From: Mesorhizobium sp. 65-26
Lineage (GTDB): Bacteria; Pseudomonadota; Alphaproteobacteria; Rhizobiales; Rhizobiaceae
Assembly (NCBI GenBank): GCA_001899205.1
Contig: MKVL01000032.1
Location: 1-54,877, forward strand
Length of the DNA stretch: 54,877 nt
Reading direction: 5' to 3'
Under the pieces are notes generated by a model, which did not search any database, was not told where the DNA came from, and saw nothing but the letters and a program-made list of their open reading frames with translations. Positions 9,562 through 18,516 of this stretch are shown in pieces (the first letter of the stretch is position 1; the number at the start of each line of letters is the position of its first letter). The translations under genes and the position numbers were made by a program.

Positions 9562-9638
9562 GGTCCCGTAGCTCAGTAGGATAGAGCGGCAGATTCCTAA
9601 TCTGTAGGTCACAGGTTCGATTCCTGTCGGGATCACCA
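9562..9638 (+). tRNA. tRNA-Arg (anticodon CCT)
   Basis: A complete cloverleaf of 77 nt with encoded CCA. The acceptor GGTCCCG pairs with CGGGATC (one G-U), D arm GCTC/GAGC, anticodon stem GCAGA/TCTGT with loop TTCCTAA giving anticodon CCT (reads AGG), and T arm ACAGG-TTCGATT-CCTGT. The discriminator base is A. tRNA genes of this type are common integration targets; no integrase is next to it in the window. Confidence 0.97.
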
Positions 9639-9668
9639 GCAAATTCAACCGATTGCCCGACAGGCCCC

Positions 9669-9812
9669 ATGCCGCGTCGTATTGCGTCGAACGTCATCGA
9701 GATCGACGCTTTTCACTGGCGCGTGGCCTGGCGACGCGACATGATCAGACCATGGAAACACTACGGACAGTCTCCGGTTCTTGCCGAAGCGGCCAGGCGC
9801 CCTTCAGGCTGA
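9669..9812 (+). CDS. Possible small ORF downstream of tRNA-Arg
   Basis: A 47-codon frame starting MPRRIASNVIEIDAFHWRVA and rich in Trp and Arg, between the tRNA and the GNAT gene. There is no clear ribosome binding site and I do not recognise a family. It may be a remnant or chance frame; it is listed only because nothing else occupies this 268-bp gap. Confidence 0.2.
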   Translation: MPRRIASNVIEIDAFHWRVAWRRDMIRPWKHYGQSPVLAEAARRPSG

Positions 9813-9906
9813 CCAGGCATGGCCTGAGGGGCGTGGCGGCCGCTGGAAGCCGGCTGCCCGCGACATCGGCCGGAACTTTGACAGCCACGGCGGTAAAGGG
9901 GGATGC

Positions 9907-10449
9907 ATGATGACGGCGGACCCGCTGGGCGCGATGAAGATCGATGTCCTGACGCCCGAGGTGGCAACCGATCACCTGGCCGAACTGGTCGAGCTTCTGG
10001 TTCAGGCCGTGGAGAACGGCGCCCTTGTCGGATTCGTCTGGCCTCTGGATGCGCCGACGGCCAACGACTTTTGGCAAGGAGCCATAGAATCGACCACAAC
10101 CGGCGACCACCTGTTGATCGGGGCTCTTGTGGATGGCCGCCTCATTGGCACGGTTCAGCTCTATCTCTCTCCCGAGCCAAATGCGCCTCACCGCGCGGAG
10201 GTTTACAAGCTTCTGGTCCATCGCGACTTTCAGAACCGTGGCGTCGGGGCCGCTTTGATGACCGAGGTGGAGGCACAAGCCAAGAACCACCGCCGCAGCC
10301 TGCTTCTTCTCGATACCGTGGAGGGCGGCGCCAGCGAGCGCCTGTACCGGCGGATGGGATGGCGAGAGGTCGGCACGGTGCCACACCACTTCAACGACCC
10401 TTACGGAAAACCGAAAGCCTCGATCTACTTCATGAAGCATCTCTCGTAG
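9907..10449 (+). CDS. GNAT-family N-acetyltransferase
   Basis: 180 residues from the ATG at 9907, preceded by an AAAGGGGG ribosome binding site; the longer frame to 9781 is not needed. The acetyl-CoA loop motif is in LLVHRDFQNRGVGAALMTEVE (Q/RxxGxG/A), followed by LLLLDTVEGGASERLYRRMGWREVGTVPHHF, a typical GNAT motif B. The substrate is unknown; the layout resembles small-molecule or antibiotic acetyltransferases. It stands alone on the plus strand. Confidence 0.85.
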   Translation: MMTADPLGAMKIDVLTPEVATDHLAELVELLVQAVENGALVGFVWPLDAPTANDFWQGAIESTTTGDHLLIGALVDGRLIGTVQLYLSPEPNAPHRAEVYKLLVHRDFQNRGVGAALMTEVEAQAKNHRRSLLLLDTVEGGASERLYRRMGWREVGTVPHHFNDPYGKPKASIYFMKHLS

Positions 10450-10506
10450 CCCGTAGGCCAACTGCCGTCCCGGCAGCCGCGCGAAGCTTCTGTCGCCGGG
10501 CTTGCT

Positions 10507-11415
10507 CTAGGTCAGCAGGCCGAACTGGTTCACCATGGCGTCGAGGGCCTTGGCCCGCGTGGCGATGCTGCCCTTCAACTTCTGCGCCACCCCGTCCAGC
10601 AGCAGGTTCGTGAGGCTCAGAAAGGCAGCCTGGCTATCCCAGAAAAGGCGCGTTTCGGTACTCACCAGGAGCACGTCGTCGGACACGTCGCTCGACCAGC
10701 CGCAATGCGGGTCGGAGATCATCACGACATAGTGGCCATGCTCTCGGGCCGACTGGGCAATCTTCTTGCTCAGCGCACCATAGCGCCGCATCTCGAACAG
10801 GATGAGGACGCTGCCGCGCGGCGCATCGTGGATCTCCGCCAGGCTTCCGTTCCTGGTGTCGATCCGGCGCACGCCCGGTCGCAGCAGCTGAAGCCTGATC
10901 TCGAAGATCGACGCTATGCCGTCCATCATCTGGAAGCCGGCCACGAGGACCTCCGGCGCGGAGCCGACGGCCTCGACGATCCGGTCCCACTGGGGCGTCA
11001 CGACGAGTTCGTAGACCTTGACCAGCGCCTCGATTTCCAGGTCCAGCGTCACCCGCAGCTTGTCGTCCTGGCTCTTGGCCTTCAGGAAGCGGTCGACGCG
11101 GTTGCTGACCTGGTAGTTGCCGATCGCGAATTTGCGGCGAAGCTCGCGCCGGACCTCGGCCAGCCCCTGATAGCCGTTCTTTCGCAGAAAGCGGCTGACC
11201 GTCATCTTGCTGGTGCCAACCGTGTCCGCGATGCTGCTCGCTGTTTCGAACGGAATGCGCTCGATGTTGGAGAGCATGTAACTGGCCAGCGCGCGTTCCG
11301 CGCGGGTGAACAGCGGTACGTTCCTTTGCAGCCTGGCCTGCAGGCTGTCTTCTCCCGAAGCGGGGTTTTCACTGGCTTTCTTCACCGAACCGGGCCCTCC
11401 GACCGAAGCCAACAA
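10507..11415 (-). CDS. RpiR/MurR-family transcriptional regulator
   Basis: 302 residues: an N-terminal HTH_6 domain (about 25-105, with ASSIADTVGTSKMTVSRFLRK as the recognition helix region) and a C-terminal SIS-like domain (about 125-285). The TTG start at 11415 has GAGG seven bases upstream; a GTG giving VKKASENP is an alternative. The usual Ser-rich sugar-phosphate loop of SIS domains is replaced by LFEMRRYG, so the effector is probably not a simple sugar phosphate. The gene is divergent from the binding protein at 11513 and probably controls it. Confidence 0.85.
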   Translation of the reverse strand: MLASVGGPGSVKKASENPASGEDSLQARLQRNVPLFTRAERALASYMLSNIERIPFETASSIADTVGTSKMTVSRFLRKNGYQGLAEVRRELRRKFAIGNYQVSNRVDRFLKAKSQDDKLRVTLDLEIEALVKVYELVVTPQWDRIVEAVGSAPEVLVAGFQMMDGIASIFEIRLQLLRPGVRRIDTRNGSLAEIHDAPRGSVLILFEMRRYGALSKKIAQSAREHGHYVVMISDPHCGWSSDVSDDVLLVSTETRLFWDSQAAFLSLTNLLLDGVAQKLKGSIATRAKALDAMVNQFGLLT

Positions 11416-11512
11416 AATGATACCTCATTAACGTAGACAGGAAAACGTCACATATTGCACCATTCCCCTGCGGCATTCTGGTCGCCAAGATTCAACATCC
11501 AGGGGGATTTAG

Positions 11513-13099
11513 ATGGCAGAGGTCACCCATGCCGGGGGAAACAAGGCACAGCTGATCGACATCAACCGGCGCTCGTTCCTATACGGGGCAGCGGCGTTGA
11601 GCGCGGGCGGGATCGTCAATTCGGTATTGCCGGGCAAGGCCTGGGCCGGCGGACCCAGGAAGGGAGGTATCCTCAAGGCAGGGCTTCAGGGCGGCGGCAC
11701 CACCGACTCTCTCGACCCGGCGAGCTACACGGGCCAGGTTCAGTTCCACCTTTCGCGGGTCTGGGGCGACTACCTCTTGAGGATAAAGGCGGATGGCAGC
11801 CTCGCCAACCTTGTCGCCGAGGAGGTCAAGCCCTCGGCCGACGCGAAAACCTGGACCGTCAAGATCAGAAAGGGCATCGAGTTTCACAATGGCAAGACAC
11901 TGACGCCGGACGACGTCGTCGCCACGGTGGAGCGCCATGCAGGACCCGGCTCGAAATCGGCGATCGTTGGAATGCTGGGCGGCATCGCCTCGATGAAAAC
12001 GGATGGCGACGAGGTCGTGTTCGGGCTCAAGGAGCCCAACGCCGACTTTCCCTATCTGCTGGCGGACTACCACCTCGTCCTCCAGCCCGATGGCGGCAGG
12101 GATGCCCCTGACGCGGCAATCGGATGTGGACCCTACAAGCTCACGGGCCGCCAGGCGGGCATCAGCTATGAGGGCGAGCGCTTCGCCAACTACTGGCAGG
12201 GCGATCAGACCGCGCATGCCGACCAGGTCCAGATACTTGTCATCAACGACAATACGGCCCGCACGTCCGCCCTGCAGAGTGGCCGGGTGGCCCTCATCAA
12301 CCAGATAAGCCCGAACATCGTCGAACTGCTTCGAAAGACGGGGGTGACCATCCGCAACATTTCGGGGCGCGGCTTCTACGAATTCGGCATGTTCTGCGAC
12401 ACGCCGCCCTTCGACAACAACGACCTGCGCATGGCCCTGAAGCTCGCCATCGATCGCGAGCAGATCGTGAAGAACATCCTGCGCGGCTTTGGTTCGGTCG
12501 GAAACGACTTTCCGATCAACAAGGTCTATCCCCTGTTCTCGGACGATATCGAGCAGCGGAAATTCGACCCGGAAGCCGCGGCAAGGGCCTACAAGAAGTC
12601 AGGCCATTCGGGGTCGATACTGCTGAAGACCGCCAACGCGGCGTTTCCCGGCGCGATCGAGGCGGCGGAGCTGTTCCAGCGCAGTTGCGCGCAATGCGGC
12701 ATCAAGATCGACGTTCAGCGCGTCCCGGACGACGGTTACTGGACCGGCGTCTGGAACAAGGAGCCGTTCACCGCGAACTTCTGGGGAGGAGCGCGTCCAA
12801 CGCAGGACCTGGAATACGCGACCATCTATTCCTCGCAATCGAGCTGGAACGATATTCGCTGGCGCCGGCCGGAGTTCGACAAGATGATCCTCGCCGCCAG
12901 GGGCGAACTCGATCAGGCCAAGCGCAAGAAGATCTATCGCGACATGGCTATCATGATGCGTGACGAGGGTGGCATCATCCTGCCCTGCTTCAACGACTTC
13001 ATCGACGCCACCGCAAAGCGTGTCGGCGGATACGAAGACGATCCGAACGGCGAGCTCATGAACGGCTACGCCTTGATCGATTGCTGGGTCGAGGCGTGA
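11513..13099 (+). CDS. ABC transporter substrate-binding protein, peptide/opine family 5
   Basis: 528 residues, the DppA/OppA (SBP_bac_5) length. The N-terminus has a Tat-type signal, NRRSFLYGAAALSAGG, so export folded is likely. Family landmarks are GGTTDSLDPASYTGQ, GIEFHNGKTLTPDDVVATVERH, AIGCGPYKL and the C-terminal YRDMAIMMRDEGGIILPCFNDFIDA. A good ribosome binding site (AGGGGGATTTAG) precedes the ATG. It should capture peptides or other amine-containing solutes in the periplasm. No permease or ATPase genes follow, so it is an orphan within this window and must share a transporter or have lost its partners. Confidence 0.9.
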   Translation: MAEVTHAGGNKAQLIDINRRSFLYGAAALSAGGIVNSVLPGKAWAGGPRKGGILKAGLQGGGTTDSLDPASYTGQVQFHLSRVWGDYLLRIKADGSLANLVAEEVKPSADAKTWTVKIRKGIEFHNGKTLTPDDVVATVERHAGPGSKSAIVGMLGGIASMKTDGDEVVFGLKEPNADFPYLLADYHLVLQPDGGRDAPDAAIGCGPYKLTGRQAGISYEGERFANYWQGDQTAHADQVQILVINDNTARTSALQSGRVALINQISPNIVELLRKTGVTIRNISGRGFYEFGMFCDTPPFDNNDLRMALKLAIDREQIVKNILRGFGSVGNDFPINKVYPLFSDDIEQRKFDPEAAARAYKKSGHSGSILLKTANAAFPGAIEAAELFQRSCAQCGIKIDVQRVPDDGYWTGVWNKEPFTANFWGGARPTQDLEYATIYSSQSSWNDIRWRRPEFDKMILAARGELDQAKRKKIYRDMAIMMRDEGGIILPCFNDFIDATAKRVGGYEDDPNGELMNGYALIDCWVEA

Positions 13100-13107
13100 C
13101 CTGCATG

Positions 13108-13127
13108 GCTCACCGGAAGCGGTGAGC
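13108..13127. terminator. Stem-loop after the binding-protein gene
   Basis: GCTCACC and GGTGAGC (7 bp each) flank a 6-nt loop nine bases after the stop codon. There is no T-run, so it is a weak or Rho-assisted terminator or an RNA-stability hairpin. Confidence 0.4.
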
Positions 13128-13138
13128 AACCTCCACCA

Positions 13139-13211
13139 GGGCATGATGCCGGAAAGCGAGACACGCTTTCTCTCCGGCAAATGCGTGATGCGCTTGCCTG
13201 ACATCATGCCC
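13139..13211. repeat. Rhizobial intergenic palindrome, copy 1
   Basis: Outer arms GGGCATGATG (13139-13148) and CATCATGCCC (13202-13211) enclose a second imperfect hairpin (GCCGGAAAGCG ... CGCTTTCTCTCCGGC). The arms match those of the copy at 51945-51996. This is the GCATGAT...ATCATGC type of dispersed palindrome that I know from Mesorhizobium and related genomes. Confidence 0.65.
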
Positions 13212-13264
13212 TGTCACTTCGATCGGGAAGCCGGCGACTCTCGGCGGCATCGGGAATGATCTGA

Positions 13265-14071
13265 ATGAGCATGGTTACAACGCATTCGGTGCCGGGCGAG
13301 CCGCGCCTGTCGGTTGATGCCGCGGGCGCGGGGGAGCTCGTTATCTTCCTGCACGGCATCGGCGGCAACAAGCGCAACTGGCACGACAATCTCCCCGAGT
13401 TCTCCAGGCACTTTCTGGCGGCGGCTCTGGACATCAGGGGATATGGGGAAAGTGACGACTACGAAGGACCGATGACCGACGAGGCCCTGGTCGACGACAT
13501 AGATCGCGTCATGGATTTCTTCGGCGCCGGCAAGGCTCACCTCGTCGGCCTGTCCATGGGCAGCGAGATCGCGCCCATTTACGCCCAAGCACGGCCGGAC
13601 AGGGTGATGAGCCTGACACTTTGCGCGGCCATGACCGGCTCCTCCGCCATGACGGATGAGGAAAAGCAGGATTTTGTAGGGTCGCGCAAAACCCCGCTCC
13701 TGAACGGCCGGGAACCCCGCGATATTGCGGGTCCGGTCGCCAGATCGCTCATTGGCGAAAAAGCCACGCAGGACGTGCTGTCCAAACTTGTTGACAGCAT
13801 GTCGCGGCTGCGCAAGGCAAGCTACATCAAGGCCATCGAGTGGGACATCGACGTCGACAACAGAAGCATCTTTCCGGGCATCGAAGTACCCGTCCATATC
13901 ATCGCCGGAAGCGACGATCGCCTGACGCCTCCGAGCATGGGGCGTGAGGTCAGCAAGCTTACGCCCGGGTCGGTCTTCTCCGTGGTGCGGGATTCCGGAC
14001 ATCTGATAAACATCGAAAAGCCGCTTGAATTCAACGAGCTTGCGATATCGTTCCTGAAGCGGCACCGGTAG
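13265..14071 (+). CDS. Alpha/beta hydrolase, enol-lactonase-like
   Basis: 268 residues with a full catalytic triad: nucleophile S97 in GLSMGS, acid D217 or D218 in AGSDDRLTP, and H246 in DSGHLIN. The oxyanion hole is in FLHGIGGNKRNW. The size and layout resemble 3-oxoadipate enol-lactonase (PcaD) and related C-C or ester hydrolases, but no other aromatic-catabolism genes adjoin. It follows the orphan binding protein after a palindromic repeat, so it may belong to the same transcription unit. The substrate is unknown. Confidence 0.83.
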   Translation: MSMVTTHSVPGEPRLSVDAAGAGELVIFLHGIGGNKRNWHDNLPEFSRHFLAAALDIRGYGESDDYEGPMTDEALVDDIDRVMDFFGAGKAHLVGLSMGSEIAPIYAQARPDRVMSLTLCAAMTGSSAMTDEEKQDFVGSRKTPLLNGREPRDIAGPVARSLIGEKATQDVLSKLVDSMSRLRKASYIKAIEWDIDVDNRSIFPGIEVPVHIIAGSDDRLTPPSMGREVSKLTPGSVFSVVRDSGHLINIEKPLEFNELAISFLKRHR

Positions 14072-14240
14072 AGGCCTCGAATCCGCTTGGCGGCGCTCAA
14101 AATGGCAAGAGTCCGGTCGGGATGAAGCCTAACGAGGCTTGGGCGAGGTCCGTTTCCCGAAAAACGAACGCTTCGTGAGGGATTGCGGGAACCGAAAACG
14201 TGGGTCGGAGTTATCGCCTATCAGGCTTTCGAGACCCCAC

Positions 14241-16616
14241 ATGGCGCGCGATTTTGCCCCTCCTGCCTCAGCTCCCGAAACTCCCAACTACCAGACCGAT
14301 ATCACCAAGCTAGCTGCCTGGCTGGTCAGCAGCAGCGTCCTGATCGCGGCGCTGTATCTGGGCAAGAATGTGCTGATCCCGCTGGCGATCGCCTTCCTGA
14401 TCAGCTTCGCCCTGAGCCCCCTCGTCGGGTGGCTCTATCGCCGGGGTTTGCCGCGGGCGCTCGCGGTGACGCTGGTCATGCTGATCGTCGCCATCCTGGT
14501 CGCCGGGCTTGGGCTGCTCGTGGCATCGCAGGTAAGGGTGCTCAGCACGCAATTGCCGACCTATCAGTCGACGATCCGCTCCAAGATCGATGATCTCGCC
14601 AAGAGCATGAAAGGCCCCGGCATTCTCGACGGCGCGCTACGCACGGTCGAGACCGTCCAGCAGGAGGTCGACGCCACCACGACCCCGGCCGCCACCACGC
14701 CGGTGCAACGCGTCGAGGTCGCCGCGCCGCCGGCCTCGCCCATCCAGACCGCCGTGTCATGGCTGGCTCCGATGGTCGAGCCGCTCGCGACGACCGGCAT
14801 CGTCCTGATCTTCGTCTTCCTGGCGCTGCTGGACAGCGGCGACCTGCGCGACCGCCTGATCAGGCTGCTTGGCGGAAACCTTCACCGCTCCACCGATGCG
14901 CTGGAGGAGGCCGGCAAGAGGATATCCCGATATCTGCTCATGCAGCTGGTGGTGAATGTCGGCTATGGCATCGCGATCGCCCTCGGGCTGCTGGTGATCG
15001 GCGTGCCGGGCTGGATCCTGTGGGGCGCGCTGGCCGCGCTCTTGCGGTTCATCCCCTTCATTGGCCCGGTCCTGTCGGCGTTGCTGCCCATCTCGCTCGC
15101 ATTCGCCGTCGACCCCGGCTGGAGCATGGTGATCTGGACGGTCGTGCTGTTCGTCGCCCTCGAACTCATCAGCGGCAATGTCGTCGAGCCCCTGCTCTAC
15201 GGCACCAGCACGGGGCTTTCGGCATTGTCGCTGATCGCCGCGGCCACGTTCTGGACGGCGCTGTGGGGACCGGTGGGCCTCATCCTGTCGACGCCGCTTT
15301 CGGTCTGCCTGCTCGTCGTCGGGCGGAACCTGCCGCAGCTCCATTTCCTCGACACGCTCCTGGGCTCGACGCCGGTGCTGGATATCCCGACGCGGATCTA
15401 CCAGCGCCTGCTTGCCGACGATGCCGATGAAGCGATCGAGATCGCCGAGGACGTCATCGACGATGACGGCAGCGTCACCGAGTTCTACAACGACTACGGC
15501 ATCGAGGTGCTGAAGCAGGCCAGCGACGACTTCATGGGCAATGCACGGGCCGAACACCGGCTGCGCGTGGCGAACGGCATCGATGCGCTTCTCGACAATC
15601 TGCGCGAGGAATATCCCCCGACGACAGAGCCGGGGAAACCCAGGATCGCCTGCATCGGCGGCAAATGGGAAATCGACAGCCTGGCTTGCGAAATGCTTGC
15701 GCATTCGCTTGCCCATGCCGGCATGGGCGCGCTGCTGCGCCGCGAGGGCGCCGTCACGCCGCGCTATGTCGAGAAGCTCGGCCTCGATGGGGTCGACATC
15801 GTCTGCCTCAGCTACTTCAGCCGCGAGCCGGAAGTGTCCGTTCGCACCTTCTGCCGTCGGCTGCGCCAGCGCTGGCCGGCCGTGAAGATCGTCCTGGCGT
15901 TGTGGAACGCCCCGCCGGACCTTCTCGACCCGGCCAAGATCAAGGCGCTCGATGTCGAGGCCGTCGTCACCTCGATCGACGAGGCGGTACGGCGCATGCA
16001 CCGGACGCTCGAGCCGGAAAAGGCTCTCGAGGCCCAGGTCGCGGAGATACCGGACAACGACGCGGAGCGTGTCGCCGCGCTTCTCGCTACCGACGTGCTC
16101 GACGGGCACGCGCGCGAGGAACTCGACGCGCTGGCCAAGCGGGCGGCCGAGATCTTCGACGTCAAGTTCGTCGTCATCTCGGCCATCGACGCCGACCGTG
16201 AGTTCATCATCGGGCAAAGCGTTGACCTGCCCGGCAAGCGCACGCGCGACGGCACCGAGATGATCACCATGCCGCGCGGCGAGGCGATCTGCAATCACGT
16301 GGTGGCTTCGGGCGAGACGCTGGTTGTCGGCGATACCGAGCGCGACCCCTACTTCGCCGATCATCCGGCTATCCGCCTCTGGCACACGCGCTTCTACGCG
16401 GGATCACCGCTGACCACGGCGGAGGGCCATGTGCTCGGGGCGCTGTGCCTGCTCGATGTAGAACCGCGCAAGCTCAACGAGGAGGAATTGCAGCTTCTCG
16501 ACACGATGGCCGCCGATGCTGTCTCGGTGATCATGGGAGAAGATGTGGAGGCCGCCGAAGCCGGGGACGAGAAGAGCGCCGCGTCCGCCACCGTCGGACA
16601 AAGGGTGCCTCGATAG
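14241..16616 (+). CDS. AI-2E/PerM-family membrane protein with C-terminal sensor domains
   Basis: 791 residues from the ATG at 14241 (MARDFAPPASAPETPNYQTD). Residues about 25-365 form the PerM/AI-2E transporter domain, with paired N-terminal helices (LAAWLVSSSVLIAALYLGKN, VLIPLAIAFLISFALSPLVG), a periplasmic-type loop and the conserved LRFIPFIGPVLSALLP segment. Residues about 465-590 (ACIGGKWEIDSLACEMLAHS onward) resemble a cobalamin-binding-type Rossmann fold but lack the DxHxxG cobalamin ligand motif. Residues about 610-765 are a GAF domain (FDVKFVVISAIDADREFIIG ... GSPLTTAEGHVLGALCLLD). Ordinary PerM proteins are about 350-400 residues, so more than half of this protein is an added cytosolic part. 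The transported solute is unknown. Confidence 0.85.
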   Translation: MARDFAPPASAPETPNYQTDITKLAAWLVSSSVLIAALYLGKNVLIPLAIAFLISFALSPLVGWLYRRGLPRALAVTLVMLIVAILVAGLGLLVASQVRVLSTQLPTYQSTIRSKIDDLAKSMKGPGILDGALRTVETVQQEVDATTTPAATTPVQRVEVAAPPASPIQTAVSWLAPMVEPLATTGIVLIFVFLALLDSGDLRDRLIRLLGGNLHRSTDALEEAGKRISRYLLMQLVVNVGYGIAIALGLLVIGVPGWILWGALAALLRFIPFIGPVLSALLPISLAFAVDPGWSMVIWTVVLFVALELISGNVVEPLLYGTSTGLSALSLIAAATFWTALWGPVGLILSTPLSVCLLVVGRNLPQLHFLDTLLGSTPVLDIPTRIYQRLLADDADEAIEIAEDVIDDDGSVTEFYNDYGIEVLKQASDDFMGNARAEHRLRVANGIDALLDNLREEYPPTTEPGKPRIACIGGKWEIDSLACEMLAHSLAHAGMGALLRREGAVTPRYVEKLGLDGVDIVCLSYFSREPEVSVRTFCRRLRQRWPAVKIVLALWNAPPDLLDPAKIKALDVEAVVTSIDEAVRRMHRTLEPEKALEAQVAEIPDNDAERVAALLATDVLDGHAREELDALAKRAAEIFDVKFVVISAIDADREFIIGQSVDLPGKRTRDGTEMITMPRGEAICNHVVASGETLVVGDTERDPYFADHPAIRLWHTRFYAGSPLTTAEGHVLGALCLLDVEPRKLNEEELQLLDTMAADAVSVIMGEDVEAAEAGDEKSAASATVGQRVPR

Positions 16617-16734
16617 TCCAGCCTGCCATCGGCGCCCCGACGCGGGGCGCCCGCAGATAGCAGTCGCCGCACGCGCCTTATGGGATATCCGATGAACGAT
16701 CAGGCCGGACGGATTTCCTGGGGCTGAACGGCGC

Positions 16735-17523
16735 CTATTGCGCCGTCCAGCCGCCATCCATCGGCAGGGTGGTGCCGGTCATCTGCTTGGCAGCGTCCGA
16801 GCACAGGAACAGCGCAAGGGCGGCAAGCTCCTCGACGGTGACGAACTCCTTGGTCGGCTGCGCCGCGAGCAGCACGTCGTGCTTGACCTGCTCCTCGGTC
16901 ATGCCGCGCGCCTTCATCGTGTCGGGGATCTGCTTCTCGACCAGCGGCGTCCAGACATAGCCGGGCGCGATCGCGTTGACCGTGACGCCATCCTGCGCGG
17001 CCTCCAGCGCCACCGTCTTGGTCAGGCCCGCTATGCCGTGCTTGGCCGACACATAGGCCGACTTGAAGGGCGAGGCGACCAGTGCGTGCGCCGAGGCCGT
17101 GTTGATGATGCGGCCCCATTTGCGCTGCTTCATGCCGGGCAGCGCCGCCTTGATGGCGTAGAAGGCGGCGAGCAGGTTGATCCGGATGATGGCCTCCCAC
17201 TTGTCGTCGGGAAATTCCTCGATCGGCGCCACATGCTGGATGCCGGCATTGTTGACCAGGATGTCGAGGCTCCCAAACGCCGCTTCTGCGTCATGGATCA
17301 TGGCGGTGACTGCGGCGCCGTCCATCATGTTGGCGTCCGAATAACGGCACTTGACGCCGAAATCCTTCTCGATGCCGGCGCGCTCCCGCTCGATATCGGC
17401 CGCGTCACCCAGTCCGTTGATGGTGACGTTGGCGCCTTCGGCGGCGAAGGCGCGCGCTATTGCCAGGCCGATACCGCTGGTCGAGCCGGTAACGAGGGCA
17501 TTCTTCGAGGACAGGGAAGCCAT
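16735..17523 (-). CDS. bdhA: D-3-hydroxybutyrate dehydrogenase
   Basis: 262 residues, the family length, from the ATG at 17523. It is a short-chain dehydrogenase with the cofactor motif [26 protein letters not shown], catalytic Ser in [17 protein letters not shown] followed by YVSAKHG (Tyr-x3-Lys), and the C-terminal DGGWTAQ typical of BdhA. It interconverts 3-hydroxybutyrate and acetoacetate with NAD in the cytosol. It is divergent from the acetoacetate decarboxylase family gene, which fits polyhydroxybutyrate and ketone-body turnover. Confidence 0.92.
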   Translation of the reverse strand: MASLSSKNALVTGSTSGIGLAIARAFAAEGANVTINGLGDAADIERERAGIEKDFGVKCRYSDANMMDGAAVTAMIHDAEAAFGSLDILVNNAGIQHVAPIEEFPDDKWEAIIRINLLAAFYAIKAALPGMKQRKWGRIINTASAHALVASPFKSAYVSAKHGIAGLTKTVALEAAQDGVTVNAIAPGYVWTPLVEKQIPDTMKARGMTEEQVKHDVLLAAQPTKEFVTVEELAALALFLCSDAAKQMTGTTLPMDGGWTAQ

Positions 17524-17739
17524 GGGGATCTCGCGACAAGAGGAGGGACGAAAGGACGGCGCCATTGTGCGTCGCAGCACGACAATGCCACGCCCGTATG
17601 TCGGCGCGATTACAGTCGTTCCAGGGGCGGCTCATGTGTCCAGGCGCCTCCGACCATGCTGACACGGCTCTGTCATGGTGCCGTGCAACATGATCCTGCG
17701 CGTCCGCGCGATCCTTCCTCAACCAACGGGGATACAGCC

Positions 17740-18486
17740 TTGGAAATCGCCGATGTCGTGAAGCGTGCCTATGCCATGCCGCTCACCAACCCATCCTTCC
17801 CGCCAGGCCCTTACCGCTTCTTCGACCGCGAATACGTCATCATCACCTACCGCACCACGCGCGAGGCACTCGAGGCCGTGGTGCCGGCGCCGCTGGAGAT
17901 CGACGAGCCGCTGGTGAAGTACGAATTCATCCGCATGCCCGATTCCACCGGCTTCGGCGACTACACCGAGACCGGCCAGGTCATTCCGGTGCGCTACAAG
18001 GGCGAGCACGGCGCCTATGTCCATTCCATGTATCTCGACGACGACGCGCCGATCGCCGGCGGCCGCGAGCTCTGGGGCTTTCCCAAGAAGCTCGCCAGCC
18101 CGAAGATCGTTCACGAAGGCGAGGTGATCGTCGGCACGCTGCACTATGGCAGCGTGCTCTGCGCCACCGGCACCATGGGCTACAAGCACAAGGCGGCCGA
18201 CCACGATCAGGTGCTGGCCTCGCTCGCCGCGCCCAATTTCCTGATCAAGATCATACCGCATGTCGACGGCGGCCCGCGCATCTGCGAGCTGGTCCGCTAC
18301 CACCTGACCGACGTGACGCTGAAGGAGGCCTGGACAGCTCCGGCCGCGCTCGACCTGCGACCGCACGTGATGGCCGACGTGGCGAAACTGCCCGTGCTCG
18401 AAATCGTTTCGGCTGTCCATTTCACCGCCGACCTCACGCTCGGGCTGGGCGAAGTGGTCCACGACTACCTCGCCGACCGCTCCTGA
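17740..18486 (+). CDS. adc: Acetoacetate decarboxylase family protein
   Basis: 248 residues with a TTG start at 17740 preceded by ACGGGGATACAGCC; the next in-frame ATG (AMPLTNPSF) would cut the usual short N-terminal helix. The family segments [17 protein letters not shown] and [13 protein letters not shown] are present; the first Lys of the FPKK motif is the expected Schiff-base residue. Acetoacetate decarboxylase releases acetone and CO2. It is transcribed divergently from bdhA and followed 30 bp later by a patatin gene. The enzyme activity is inferred from motifs and context. Confidence 0.9.
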   Translation: MEIADVVKRAYAMPLTNPSFPPGPYRFFDREYVIITYRTTREALEAVVPAPLEIDEPLVKYEFIRMPDSTGFGDYTETGQVIPVRYKGEHGAYVHSMYLDDDAPIAGGRELWGFPKKLASPKIVHEGEVIVGTLHYGSVLCATGTMGYKHKAADHDQVLASLAAPNFLIKIIPHVDGGPRICELVRYHLTDVTLKEAWTAPAALDLRPHVMADVAKLPVLEIVSAVHFTADLTLGLGEVVHDYLADRS

Positions 18487-18516
18487 CCGTCTTCACGCCA
18501 TCGGAGATACCGCATC

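Noticed and set aside
9562-9906. tRNA-Arg as an occupied integration site
   Set aside because: No integrase, no repeated tRNA 3' end and no change of gene content are visible nearby.
16738-17739. Long upstream extension of the acetoacetate decarboxylase frame
   Set aside because: It runs antisense through bdhA; the family alignment and ribosome binding site support the TTG at 17740.
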